DNA of 64,000 bases from NCBI RefSeq assembly GCF_031753505.1, contig NC_089683.1, positions 10,661,831-10,725,830 of the forward strand, in the 5' to 3' direction. The DNA is from Anomalospiza imberbis (Eukaryota > Chordata > Aves > Passeriformes > Viduidae). Shown here in pieces: positions 47,323 through 59,828 of the stretch. The notes beneath the pieces are model-generated. The model had not been told where the DNA came from, searched no databases, and was given only the letters and a program-made list of their open reading frames with translations. A program made the position numbers and the translations under genes. Every line of letters begins with the position of its first letter. Positions within the stretch are counted from its first letter, which is position 1.

Positions 47323-50300
47323 ATCTAAGGTTTGAATTTCATATGTGTCATTTTGGAAAGGTGTGACCAAGATAAGTAGATCCACGTTCCCATTCATAAC
47401 AATAAGTCTTTATGTATAATTCTTACCTCTTTTTGCCCTTCAGAAAACTTCTCTCAAATCTTTACTCTACAGACTGATGCAAAAATAATATTTAAACGTA
47501 AATCACTAGGTAGAATTATCATGTCTTCTTGAGGATCACAGGACTTTTGCAAAACTGGTGAAATGGTTTCTCCCAAGTATTATGGTGCAAATAAGCAAAC
47601 AATTTGATTAGTACATAATTTATGACACAGAATTGAGTGGCATTGTTTTTAAAGTTTAAGTTTTCTTATTTTTAAAATCTGACTACATCTTCTTGCCATC
47701 AAATTTCATCATGATTTCATCAACAAGACGGAGAGTACCTTCATTCCTAAACTTTTAATAAAATGATTAAATGAGAGGGTTGTAGCTTGCATTTCAGTAC
47801 AGTTAAAAAATTAATATGAGCTAGATGACTTCCTGAAAGAGCTCTCTGAGCTTGGTCTACCCAGCAGGTCTTCATCCTGTCGTCATGCAAGTCTTTTCCT
47901 AGGAGATATGTTGAGTTCAGTTCAACAGGTTTCTATCATTTTATCACAGGATCAGACCCTGGTCCTGATGCCTTTTTCAAAGCAGTCTTGTGGTGTTGAC
48001 TTACTCAAGACCACCCCAGAAACTGTCTGATTCCACTCAGTTGTCTGTAGTAATTCTACATGCACTGATTTAGCTACCTCTGACATATTTCTGAAGTCCC
48101 CTCCAAAGAGATCCTGTCTCTAGAAACCTCATCTCAAGAACTTGAAAAGATGCTTGAAAACATCTTGTCTCCATACAGTGGCAAGTAACTTAGTCTACAC
48201 TAAAGAAAGAGCAAGATTGTCATGGTCCTGAAAATTGTTATGCCCATGATGATATAAAAGTTTCATGGTTTTTCAAATCCTAGGAAAGTCTTAATTTGCA
48301 ACTGAGATGAAATCTCTCAGAGTTCATAATACTTCACATTTCTTCCTTCCTTTTTTGTTTTAATAACAAGTAAAACTTTACTTTTTTTTCCAAGGTTTTC
48401 TAGAAAAAGGTAAACCATATTTTTCAGGGCTATTTTGGGAAGAATTGATCTTGCTTTTCCTTCAGGGATTAGAATAGATGATGTCTTGAGATCCCCACTA
48501 TCCTGGTTTCTGTAACTTCATGGTTTATCTTCTTGAAGACTTTTTAGTAACACTGATTTCTTCTTATGCCCTGAAAAATATATTAAAATGTTATATGGAC
48601 TAAGGAAAGAGGTGCTGTTAGGAAGAATTTAGTAGACATATTCCCAAATTCTTGCAGATGTCAGCCAGCTATGTTATAGGTGATCATCTTTCCTCTGTAA
48701 CTCTCTTATGTCTCATTCATGTGACATGGAAACAATTACGAGAAAATGCAGATGTAGATTCCAGTAATCTCTTTGGAATAGATAAGTAGACTTTGAAATA
48801 ATTTACAAATGATGCACAAAATCTGTGAGCCATCTGCTCACTGTTAGGGAAAAAAACCACGTTTCTCCCAACAGGCTTTTTATATACAGAATTGCTCTTT
48901 TCACACAGCAAGGAGGAAAACAATAGATATCCAGCAGTCTGGAATGCAACTTGCTCACACGCGCTTGGAGAGCTGCATTGTGATCAGCTCTCGTGAAAGT
49001 AATTAGGGCTAGAGTTGTGTGTATATTAGGAAACTGTTTTTTTCCTCAGCCACATGTGCAGCCAGGGCAAGGACCACTCACAGCAAGAACTGCCTGTGCT
49101 ATCTGTTCTCCAAACTGTAAATGAATTGAGGTAAATGTTAAATGGAAGAAGGCAAGGTGGCATTATAAACCACACCAGGTGCTACCTATACTGTAATACC
49201 TGCTTCTGTCAACCTTTTGGCAAACTTGAAAACAACTTCTGGTCTTATTCCTGTATCTTGTAGAGCTCTGCCTAATCAAATCTCTTGCAAACTTAAAAGA
49301 CTTTTGTATTCAGCACATGAAATAAAAATCTACTTTAATTCAGAAGTAGGAAGGAGCTTTGTTACGCATTGTCCTTGTGTTAGCTGATTCAACAGTTAAA
49401 ATCCCTTTGAATTAGTGGCGTGTAAACTGCACTCTAAGAGTGATGGTCTAGAGGTCTTTCGTCTGATTCCTAATCATGTAAGTCACATAAATATTGCTAA
49501 TGTTTGCAAAAGCCAAGTCACAACATTCTTGGTGGCAGAATTTTCATCCTAGACTCCGCTGATCTACAGAGGATACTTCTCCACTGTGAGTCATAGTCTG
49601 CACGTGGCTATATCAGCACTTCTGATTTTCTTGACAACCCCATCTGTGTCTGCTGGCAACAGTCTCTAGGTTTGACCAGAGTGGAAACAATTCAGAACAA
49701 TTCTGAAGCAAAGAAATGCTGGTTGTCAAATAATCAGATTCCCAGGAAGACAGTGTCTCACCACAGATGACAATCTCATTCTTTCTGCCAGGGAAAACCT
49801 GCTGAAGAGTCCTAGTGTGAAAAAGACGAAATATGGGGTTGGTGGGATTTGATGTGAGTTATAAAGGGGTGAAAGGGACTGTGGTACAGTGGGAGGTCAG
49901 CTGAGCTGTCAGCATGTGCCACCGTTCTGACTGAAGTGTCTTCATAGTGACGGGTATATGGGTTGTAGGTTCCCAGATGCCATACATGATTTTCTCTTGG
50001 TGTTGCATATCATCAGCCAAATGTGAAACGAGTCGATCAGAGTGGAGTCCATTATGTTGATAACTGCTAGTAGAGGTCAGGGGTAGAGTCCTGAAAAGAA
50101 AGGGTGCAAATTCCCACATGGATCTGCAATACTTAGCTACTAAATCCCATTTGATTGCTATAGGTCTCAATTTTGGCAGCCAGTTTTATGAGGTACTAAG
50201 ATTGAAGTCAAAACACCCTGAGTGCAACACATTACCTCTATCACAACATGCATCTTCTGAGTTCCACAAATTTTGTAGGTTTGAAAAATTACAGACAAAT

Positions 50301-50659
50301 TATTTTGAAGTATTCAGCACCAAATATCAGTTTTGGTCAGTACTGAGACACGACTAACTCTATCAAAATTGGGAATGGTGAATGATAGTAAGTGATCTGA
50401 GACTGAACACTGAAGTAGATCTCATCAGAGATGGTAGGCTTCTAGAAAGTCTGCTGAAATAAAGTTTTATGAATTGGCTGTAGTTCAGATCTGAGAGATG
50501 TTCATTTGGGACCTTGATGAGTCAGCCTTTCCCATATATTTTCCCCAATTGCTTGGGCAAAGCTTTCCTTTCACCCAAACTTAAATGATTATATATTTAT
50601 CCAAATATGGAAGAAAATGCTCAAAATCTCAATCACTGGCCAATACAGGGCCATTCTCC
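47323..50659. other. Non-coding unique sequence
   Basis: No supported gene. 48940-49110 is a compact, motif-dense, moderately GC-rich stretch that could be a conserved element. The 103-codon minus frame at 49859-50170 has no domain. Confidence 0.45.
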
Positions 50660-50791
50660 AATTTCCCATTTAACACACTATAAGGGAAAATCCCATTGAA
50701 TTCAATGGGATAATACATTTGAGTAAATGGTTATGAGTGGGAACTAGAGTTATATCAGGAAAAGCAAAGAAGATTAGATTCACACTTGTTT
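50660..50791 (+). repeat. 132-bp inverted duplication, copy A
   Basis: This segment aligns without gaps to the reverse complement of 54505-54636 with seven mismatches in 132 bases (about 95% identity). It contains a perfect 22-bp palindrome at 50690-50711 whose core is TCCCATTGAATTCAATGGGA. Homology stops abruptly on both sides. No reading frame or RNA family is recognised. It may be a small mobile element with two local copies or an inverted segmental duplication. Confidence 0.93.
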
Positions 50792-51581
50792 ATGGTATGA
50801 ACAGATATATTTTTCCACAACTTCTGCCATCAAGTTTTGCTTAACTCTGTGAAATATAGCAACTGGTAGTAAAGCTGCTGTGACAGGGTCCTGCCCCAAG
50901 GGAATCCTATCTTGCCTCACTGTCATTTCAAAGGCTCAGAAAGAGGGGCTGCTTAGATCATTTGCAAATTTGGATGGGGAATCTGCAGTACAGCAGTGTT
51001 GCCACAGAGCATTCGCACATACGGTTTTTGTTACCCATTGTCTGTTCAAAGTGCTAGACACTGGCCGTGTGACTCCTTTAAAACTTTCTTTTGTAATTTA
51101 TTTATCTAGGAAACCACAGTTTACACTCAATGTCTGGTTTCCAGTGAAGTCTTGCTTTTATTTCCAGCTGAACTTGCTAAGGCATAAAGAAGTCAAACAA
51201 CCAGTGAAAGGTCACTTGTTGATATTAGCCAATGCTTAGGCCAGATCACCACTCAGTGCCTTCCAGATAGTTGGTAAATCTTGCAGATTTTTAAATTTTT
51301 TTTACTGTGCTTTTCTTCTACTCACCTGTTTAAATTGCTCCTTTATGGAAGTTGTAGTGTGAAAGCCCAACACATTGCCTTAGGGGAATGTTTCATGATC
51401 CTATTTGTGAAAAACTTAGAAAAGATAATTTTGTAGACATGGGCTGTGTATCATATGAGAGTGTGCACTGGTGTGTACTCCATAGTCTTGGTGTTCTAGT
51501 TCTCAGAGATCTCACTCCCTTTATCCATCTGCACAGGATACTATTGAATGAAAAATGGTGGAAACGAGGAGATGAAGCAAA

Positions 51582-51609
51582 ATTCATTCCAAAAAATTCA
51601 TTCCAAAAA
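51582..51609 (+). repeat. 14-bp tandem duplication
   Basis: ATTCATTCCAAAAA occurs twice head to tail (51582-51595, 51596-51609). The unit length is not a multiple of three, which argues weakly against the surrounding 140-codon frame being an old coding sequence. Confidence 0.9.
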
Positions 51610-53481
51610 ATTTTTCATTCTGGAGTTAGCACACTTGCTCAACAGTATCCATGGATTTGTGATCAATCCCAGTTACAAAACCACGTTTTAACTAAGATCA
51701 CTAGGTGTTGTTTCTCGTGGGAATCTGATTGTCCTGTTTGTTTGATTACTGACCTTACTTCACCCATTCTGAAATTTTTAAAAAAGGGTCCCCTAAGACA
51801 GTACCTGTAGCCTGATTGACTTAAAAGGATGTCAGTGACAGACATGAGGATGAAAAGTAAAAGAGTCAGGATTAGAAAGGAGCAGGATCAAAAAATCAAT
51901 ATAATATATTATAGTATCAGGTAGAATTTGAAAGACGGAAGAGCATTGTACCTATAATTACAATATACAGCAATCACTTGCTTAATTCTACTCCAGCAAA
52001 AGAACAAAATTTTTTGTTTGGACAGACTACAATAATCACAAGAAAACTGACAACATAAATAAAAAACCAAAAGGGAAGGTACTTTTTTCCTTTACATAAA
52101 GGTCCCCTTCAAAAATTGTCTGTTTTTATCCAAGGTCTCAACCCAATCTCCATCCCTGCGAGAGGTATGGACAAGGGAATGTGTGGGAGAACCAAGCAGC
52201 ATAAGAGGATGTTCGTGCATGATGTGAGTTAGGACAGAGAAAACATGTCAGTATGTTGTCATCTTATATCTTGGCAGTGAAACTGTACATCCCAGCCTAA
52301 GGAGACAAGAAAACAAGAGGAGAAAAATAAATGGAACTAGTAAATTTTATTAAACTGGCAAGAACAGAAAACCGCTTAACTCAACTACTCAGTCTTCTGG
52401 TGGACTTTCCCTGTAAAGAATTGTTGATGGACCATCTCTCTTCATGAACCTGGTTTCTGGGAGAGGAAAATAGAGTCATTTTCTGTCTTGTAAATGCTCT
52501 GGAAGACACTTTATTGCTCTCGCTTGCATCCATACAAAAAGCTGTATTGCATCTGTGGTTATGCACTGCACACGGTGTTGACAGTTCCAGAGGATCAAAA
52601 ATCACAAGCCTGATTTGCAAAACTGTGCGATTAATTCCCAAAGTATCAGTATATTTAATCTGATTTATTTTAAAGCTACTACACTGAACTTCTTGGCTTG
52701 TCTTAAAGCTTTGGAATTATTCCTGCCCCTTTTCAGCCCCTGAGTGCCTGGTTCCCTAAAGGGTCACCCTGGATTTCCAGCTCCCACAGATGCATAGGAT
52801 AAGATGATTCAGTGCCTTATTCCTGAAGCTCTCCTATCTTTCTTAGTCTTATTGGTTCTGTCACCACCTATTTTTCTCTTCATCCCACAGAGCCTTTTTT
52901 CTCCTCCAAAGACATATATCCTTCTTCCCTTAGTACTTTTTATCATCTTGAAGATCCTTAATATCTTCCTCTGCTGCACCTTTAAGTAAGTGTATCAATC
53001 TTATGATTCCTCCTTTATTTCCTCTGTTTAACAGGAAAAGAAATGTTGGGGGCTTAATCTAGAGCAAGAAGCCTAGGCATGAAGAATTAATTCCTCAAGA
53101 AATTGGGCTTTTCCTGTCCTCTCATCCCACTGTAAGAGCTAACCTCAGAGGAAAGGGAGAGAGTTGATTGCCCTCATTGGGTCTTCCTCCCATTTGCAAA
53201 CAGTATTGGATTTTTTTCCCAGGAAAACCAAAATTCAGGAGGAAACTGGAGCTGTTCTTGTGGAACTCACAATGGCTCCAGCTACAAATGACATAGTCTT
53301 TCTTCCACTCCTCTGCCAAATCATATAATAAAAATTGCTTCCTGCTGTATAACAAATTATGAACACAGTGTCTGCGGAGTGCACTGATAAATCTTATCAC
53401 AAACCATATACAGTTGTGACAGTCTCAGCTCGAAATTAGATCCTATTTTCCCCCTCTTATCAAATGGACCATCCCACATGT

Positions 53482-53507
53482 CAGCATTGTTTCACAGCAT
53501 TGTTTCA
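53482..53507 (+). repeat. 13-bp perfect tandem duplication
   Basis: CAGCATTGTTTCA occurs twice in direct succession with no mismatch. Confidence 0.92.
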
Positions 53508-54480
53508 CTCCCCTGATGGCCGTGCTACTGTTTCTAGGTAGAGTTTATGTGTGATGACCTGGAGCCACAGAACCTGCTGGGTCACAGGAGCTTCAGCGCT
53601 GGGACCAAAGCTCATCTTGACTCCTGCCTGTCCTGCCAGCTGCCAATACCAGCTGTTTCCTGCTGTAGAACTACCACACCGCTGAACATTGTAAAAATGT
53701 TTTTAGCAGGGATGGGAAGTATCCAAAGGAAGCAGACAGGATGAAAGGAAGGAGAGTTCACTCTGGCTGATGGCACTGTAAAATGAACTGGGAGTAATTT
53801 AGAAGTTAAATACCTAAGTAGTTAAAAACTTCAAATAACTTGTTGCTGCTGCTAGCTTTGTTCCTGTCACCTCCTTAAACTATATTTCTCTATTCAGACA
53901 CTTGGAACAAATTCTTATCTTCTTCCTGGTAAAATGAACTAATGAGCAGTTGAAGCTGCTCTTGGGAAATTTCCAAGAGACAGCAGTATTTTCAACTAAT
54001 ACGTATGTGCATGTGCATGCATTTCAAGATAATTACTATTCTTCTTACTACATGTCTATCTGTGTATTTATATACATATACTTAATACATGCACAGATAT
54101 GTAAATTTCAGAGCTGGTTATATTTTTCTGAAAGGTGATATTTATTTAGAGATTTAGCTCTTGTTTGGGAGTACAGTACTTGCTAGTGACCCTTGTGACT
54201 CTATAATAAGTTAGAAAGACAAAACCATGTCCCCACCCTGTTTATAGATCTTGCAACTGAGCTTCTAGGGAAGGAGCAGTTATTATAATCGATTTATAAT
54301 GAAGAAAAGTTATTTAGAAAATAGATACAAGTTACCAAATAATACTCAGCATGTCTCTGAGGTTATAATCTCATCTTTTCAACTGTAAACTGTTGAAAGT
54401 TGGACCTATATTTTTTTAAATATTAGTTAAGAAATACAAAATGCCATGACAGCCAGAACTAAAATGGTAATGATGTACAA

Positions 54481-54501
54481 AATAATAATAATAATAATAA
54501 T
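54481..54501 (+). repeat. (AAT)7 microsatellite
   Basis: Seven perfect AAT units that sit four bases from the end of inverted-duplication copy B. In that element's own orientation they lie just after its end, like the simple-sequence tail of a retroposon. Confidence 0.92.
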
Positions 54502-54504
54502 AGC

Positions 54505-54636
54505 AAACAAGTATGAATCTAATCTTCTTTGCTTTTCCTGGTGTAACTCTAGTTCCCACTCATAACCATTTACTCAAATGAATTATCCCATTGAATTCAT
54601 TGAGATTTTCCCTAATAGTGTGTTAAATGGGAAATT
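54505..54636 (-). repeat. 132-bp inverted duplication, copy B
   Basis: Reverse-complement partner of 50660-50791, the same length with no gaps. The palindrome that is perfect in copy A is broken here at two positions (54586-54605). An (AAT)7 array adjoins the end corresponding to 50791. No common flanking sequence is visible outside the 132 bases. Confidence 0.93.
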
Positions 54637-54814
54637 TCTGTTATCATTTTAATAATTTAAGAAATATTGTGCTAATTAAGACTATGTACTAAACTGAAGC
54701 AAATTCAAAAGGAAAAATTCATTTCAGGCATCCAATTCAAGGTGTGAAGAAAAAGTTGTTTGTCAAGTTATAAATGTTTTTGTTTTTAAATATCTAGTGG
54801 AGGAAGGAAGGTTT
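54637..54814. other. Non-coding spacer
   Basis: AT-rich unique sequence with nothing recognised. Confidence 0.5.
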
Positions 54815-54995
54815 TGTGATTGATATAATAACTGGACTGGGAGTTGGAGAACCTGGGTTCAATTTGCAGCTCTTCACAGACTTCCTGTATCACCTTGAAT
54901 AAGCCATTTACATTTCCCAGTTCTTTTTCCTCCCTTCAAAAAAGGACTAATTATATCTACTAACAACACAGGAGGTTTTCTGAGACCAACTTAAG
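54815..54995 (+). mobile_element. MIR/CORE-SINE-like element, plus orientation
   Basis: The motif order follows a MIR-type SINE: ACTGGGAGTTGGAGAACCTG, a B-box-like GGGTTCAATTTGCAGCTCT (54856-54874), CACAGACTTCCTGTATCACC, TTGAATAAGCCATTTACATT, TCCCAGTTC, then AAAAAGGACTAATTATATCT and CACAGGAGGTTTTCTGAGAC. The original tRNA-derived promoter is mutated. The copy is old but nearly full length. Confidence 0.72.
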
Positions 54996-57098
54996 AAATG
55001 AGACTAATAACTTATAGAAGAGTTCTGACTCTTGGAAGTTACTCTACAACCTCATGTTCTCAATATGCCCAGAGCACCAGACTCCAGAGCATGCTGGAAT
55101 GTCTATTTTATCTCTGGTGCACATGAGGATCTATATTAAACTAAGCTGGATAAGAGGGATTCTGTTGATATTGTGCATCTGGGAAGGAAGATTTCTGTAA
55201 TATTTATATTACTTGTAATCCTCCTTAGGACTCTTTAGAAGTTAAAAGGTTGTGTAGGATGTTCAGGGCATCTGCAGCAATTATAATATCTAAAAAAAAT
55301 TTAAAAAGGAATAATTGTATGAAAATATGAAACCTTTGGAGGGGTCTTACAGAGTTTCAAAAGTTGAAGTCCTTGTATGTCATTAAAACTTTAAAAACAT
55401 CTCCAGGTTTTATTTTTTCCTTTTTGTTAGATAAAGCTAAATTCCTTTTTATTTGTAGTCATTTGATATCAGAATACATTCACAAGCAATGTATATTTTG
55501 TGTGTGTTGGTGCATGTATATTTTACATGTGTGAGTGTGGTTCTGCACACGTAATGTATATGCATAAAGAAAGTTGCCTCTGAGTGCATGAACTTGTGTA
55601 TGAAAGTAGGAACAATAATTTTTGTATTGCAGCTGTGGCTGTTTTCAACATCAAAGCGAAATGAAAACAGTAAAAGTAAAAGAATAGGAAAAAAAAGAAA
55701 CATAAACCAATCTATTATTAGAGAAGAACAAAGGAACTGATCCCACAGACAGTTTTTCAACAGCTGGCAAGGTTCATCAGCTATTTTTGCTGGTCTAGTG
55801 CCTGTCCTCTAAACTCTGTCATTTTTTCTGTTTTGTTTTGTGTACTTTTTTCGTTCATGAGTAACACTTGTGGTTGGATTGATTTCAATTATGCAGGTGT
55901 ATGTGTTAACTAAAACCATACTGAAGTCAAGGAAGTGCAAAAATCAGCACCCTCAATAGTTCTGGGGGGACTTGTTGCCTTGATCTGCCAGGCAGGTGGC
56001 CTTTAGATAATATATATTTAACAACTGGTTCAGCATTTCAAATATCCTTCCTGGATTTTGTCATGCTGTAAAATAACCCTCCGAGTAAGCACCTTTATTC
56101 CCTTTTTGTAGTAAGCTCTGAGAGCCTTTACACCAAGAGCCACTGACATTCAGAATGTGTATTGGTTGTCAAGCAGTCAAAAGGTTACTCAAAAAAATCA
56201 CATGACTAAAAACTGGGAAACTCCAGGTTTCTTTTGGTTCTCCTTTCCAGCTTGCAGTTGTGGTCTAGAAACTGGAACATATTTATTTTATAGGAGGAAA
56301 ATGGAGAATCTTAACCATATAACCCCAGGAGATGAAGTTTCATGGAAAAGAAACAGCAAACTGCCATAAGATTCAGGATGCAAATTATGAGAGTTGGCAA
56401 TGTTGAAGTCACATATTCCTCTTCTAAATCTTAGATTGACTAAAAGAGATGGTCTTTCAGCAATGTACAGAAGCTTTGCGTGTATGTAGAAGTTTCATCA
56501 ATAAGTGATTCCCTCTGAAGCAGCTTCTCTGCCCTTTATGGGGCTGTTGAGAGTACTGTGACTGGTAGCACAGATTTTTTACTACCAACAATTCCCCAGA
56601 AATAAATTGTGAAGAAAACTTGGGAGAATATTTTTAAGAATGTCCTGATTAAAGAAACTTAGCTGTCTAAAAGATGTGATTTGCCTGTTGGAAGGTAATT
56701 ATTTATAGTTAAGGCTTTGCAAGAAACTCATCATTGGAATAAGGGACTGATAAGTGAAGCAGAGTAGCACCCATAAATAGGGTACAGATAGGAACAATAA
56801 AAATTCTTTGCTTTTGTCACTCTTGGGAATATTTTCCAATTATGTTATCTATAGAAGGCATTAATTCACTGAAAAATCAAAACTGTAGATACCATCAGAA
56901 ATTAATCAAATCAGTAAAATATTTTTTGGCCCATTTGTGGTGTTATGGTTAATTTGTGACAGGCCCATCATTATTATTTTCCATTGGGTCAGGTTCAGAA
57001 CTCCCTCTCAGGATCTTTTTCTGGCAGTGTGATGTCTATAAATGTCTGTCTGGACACAGTCATTCCTTCCTCCTAAAAGTTAAGCAGGAGCTGTCTAA
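54996..57098. other. Non-coding unique sequence
   Basis: A TG/TA-rich stretch at 55490-55570 and AT-rich sequence. The 103-codon minus frame at 55449-55760 has no domain. Confidence 0.5.
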
Positions 57099-57118
57099 AC
57101 CTACCCAAAAGGGTAGGT
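57099..57118. repeat. Perfect 8-bp inverted repeat
   Basis: ACCTACCC, AAAA loop, GGGTAGGT. Small, perfect and without known function. Confidence 0.8.
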
Positions 57119-58154
57119 CTCATACAGGGACCCGAGGCTAGCATTTTCTTTCAAACTGCAGCTCTGAAATTGTGGATACTGATTGGATGTGTCACCTGCT
57201 TCACGATGGAGAAGAGAGAATCTTGCTCAGGAACTGTATATATGAATTTGAGTAATTGCTCAGAAGTGAAGACTTGTGCTCCATGTGGGAAGGATTTAGA
57301 AATAGAGTTGTCCTTCTCTGAGAAGCTTATCCTCATCAACAGCAATTAAGCAGGTTGGCTGCACGGATGAAGGGAGCTCCCTTTGTTCCTCTTTTCTGGG
57401 AGCTGAGCCACTGCACAGTTCAGAGCGCAATTGTTATGGACACAATATGACTGCAATGGAATGATATCAGCTTCAGTTTTCCTCCTGCTCAGTATGTGGT
57501 CCTACCATTCTTTGTTTTGTAAGTGGTCAGCTCCTTCAGGCTGGATGAAAGCCACTGTGCTTGCTTTGCTCTCTGCACTGTAGACAGTGTCCATGATCAT
57601 GCACCGTGGTCTGCCTGAGCATCATGAATCAGACCTTCCTGTGGAGCAAAAGTGTAGATTGCTTGGAGCTCAGACTCCCTAGCTAGGGACCTTTTTACTG
57701 AACTAGCAAGAGCAAGTGTTCCTCAGATCTTTCCCCAGGAGCTGGAGTGGAATCCTATCTTTCTTTAGGCTATCTTTAATTTATATACACTGAGCCCTTT
57801 CAAAATTACTTTGTTAGATTTTGATCATGACCATTCTTGGGGTAAGTACATTTAGCTTTGGAATTATTTGATAACATGTGAAATAATATTTACATTGGCC
57901 TACTATGAGAGGAAAACATGAATATTTCAAATTGTGTTCCACATGTTTACTTTTTAAATCCTCCTAAGCCAGCTAATTTTTACACTGAGTCTGTAATTCG
58001 TTACCTGGAATCACACAAAAAGAAAATGTCTATGGATTGATCATGCTGATTTCCCTACACATACAAAATAATTCCTGATAGAAATATTTGCTCTTAGGGA
58101 TATTTTTGTAAAGAATATTGTTTTGGGTTGCTTTAACTAACTAATCAGAAGCTC
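57119..58154. other. Non-coding unique sequence
   Basis: No gene or repeat recognised. Confidence 0.5.
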
Positions 58155-58450
58155 TACCATGAATTCCCTTGGGAAAATGTTCCATTGACTTGTAGATCCC
58201 ACTTTTAGGAACATGACTGGCATTTAGAATATTTTTTCTTGCATCATTTTGTCCCTTATAATCTATTATTTTATATATTTCTTCATGAAAATAAAAAAAA
58301 AGTCCTTCTAAGGCATCATCAAAGTGTTGAGGAGTGTTAGAAATTGTGCTGTGAACCTGAACAGCTGGGGTTTGATCTTGTTGTCTATACATGCCTTGTG
58401 TCCTTTTGAGATCAGTATGGGATTCTGGCTGGCCTCCTGCTGCCAATCCT
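58155..58450 (-). mobile_element. Very old CR1-like remnant (doubtful)
   Basis: TTGGGAAAATGTTCCATTGA, then AATATTTTTTCTTGCATCAT and TTGTCCCTTATAATC, follows the general order of reverse-complement CR1 (gttccattg..., ...aattttccttaatat..., ...cttgtcctatc...), but the identity is low and the rest is not alignable by eye. Confidence 0.3.
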
Positions 58451-59797
58451 AAATAAGCACTGCAGTCACCTAGGCCTGGTTCTGTCTGACTCTGTGGCTA
58501 CCCATCACAGCCTACATAATGTCATTTGCTGTGTGAGTGAAATCTCATGGACAAAATTAGTCTGCAGAGGAATAGTCTTTTGCAATCTGAAATGCCCCAA
58601 TATTTACCAACTGGCCACACAAGATCTTTTCTCTATCACATAGGACATGCAGTGAACCCACACATATATGAGAGAGGCTCATGGAGATTGTGGAATATTT
58701 TAGGCCATCTAAATATTTCTATGTACCTATGTTTGGACAACTGAATCTCATCCTGAATGTCCAGAGGATGAATGTGAGATCTCTCTTAAAGCTTTCAAGA
58801 AATGTATTTATTCAGCTAATTTAACCACACAGATTCTTCCCCTTGCTGTCATGTTTTAATGCCTTTCTCTGATGGCTCATTTAATGCTTCTACTTTATAG
58901 TAGGATAAGTAGAGGTTAAAAGTTAAAGAGCACTCCATTGATACCTAATCCAAATATGCTTTAAAATGATAGCCTAAGCATGGAGCATGAAGAATATGAT
59001 TCCACTGGATATTTACCTTATCATCTGGCTTGGCATCAAGCTTGAGTATCTGGATTAGAAGTGTCTTCCTCTCCCCCAAACATATTGCGAACCAAACACA
59101 AAGCTTAAGTGCTCCGAGTATCACCTGAACTGAAAGTCTAAAATCAACAAGACATCTATCACCTGCTGAAAGCAACTGCAAAATGTTTATTTCAGAACTC
59201 TGTAGTTTGAATACTTATTTATGAACATTAGATCGCTACTGATGTCTCAGTGCAATACCATAGCCATGAACCCCAGGAAATGGATTGAGATTGACACTTC
59301 ATTGCAAATAACTGGGAAGAAAAATATTTGTCTACTCAAAACACAAGTTAAGATGTTTGCACAGACAAGAATCTTTCTTATTGTCCAACACTTACTTGAC
59401 TCTAATATAACCAGAATAATTCCATACAATTATTTATGTGATATAGCTTGCAAAAAAATTGAATTCTAGAAGGTGCTACTTTTTTATTGGATCTAGTAAT
59501 TACTTGAAATTTTGTGAAAATTTTAAAACATTCAACTTCTCTGTGCCTCTCTACCTGAGATAAAAAATGCCAAACTTTCTGAGTTTTGCTTCACTGTTAT
59601 CATTTGTACAGGAACTTTTCTCAGCTCTAGTTGGATGTGAAGATTTCTTTGGTAAAAGCTTTTTGTTTCCTCTAAAAATTATGTCAAAATTCATATTGGT
59701 GCAACGTCATACTTGGGAGTGTATAGGTGATATACCATTCCTCCTTGTCCTATCATGACATGCCCATGTGCAATGTCCTTTTCTGTTTTTCTTGCAG
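58451..59797. other. Non-coding unique sequence
   Basis: No supported gene. Short frames of 60-82 codons on both strands overlap each other. Confidence 0.5.
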
Positions 59798-59828
59798 GCT
59801 CCTGTAGATACTGAAAGACAGCTACAAG
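59798..59828 (+). other. Possible 31-nt micro-exon (weak)
   Basis: A strong acceptor, CCTTTTCTGTTTTTCTTGCAG (59777-59797, 21 bases with a 20-base pyrimidine-rich tract), is followed after 31 nt by an AAG|GTATCA donor-like site. One frame is open across it and would encode APVDTERQLQ. The donor is only moderate and no neighbouring exon is known. Confidence 0.15.

Larger units (their letters stand above)
50792..54480. other. Unique spacer between inverted copies
   Basis: 3.7 kb without a supported gene. Plus frames of 119 codons (50880-51239) and 140 codons (51388-51810) are among the longest here but have no recognised domain and fit chance. Two short tandem duplications are listed separately. 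At 52861-52985 a CCCACAG acceptor-like site is followed by a TTAAGTAAGTG donor-like site, in pyrimidine-rich sequence where this is easily fortuitous. Confidence 0.45.

Noticed and set aside
51388..51810. 140-codon plus-strand open frame
   Set aside because: No domain recognised, a 14-bp tandem duplication lies inside it, there is no splice or promoter context, and the length is within chance expectation.
52861..52985. Acceptor/donor pair around a hydrophobic frame (52804-52989)
   Set aside because: The region is generally pyrimidine-rich, so acceptor-like sites are frequent. The peptide is low-complexity hydrophobic and ends within a few bases of the donor.
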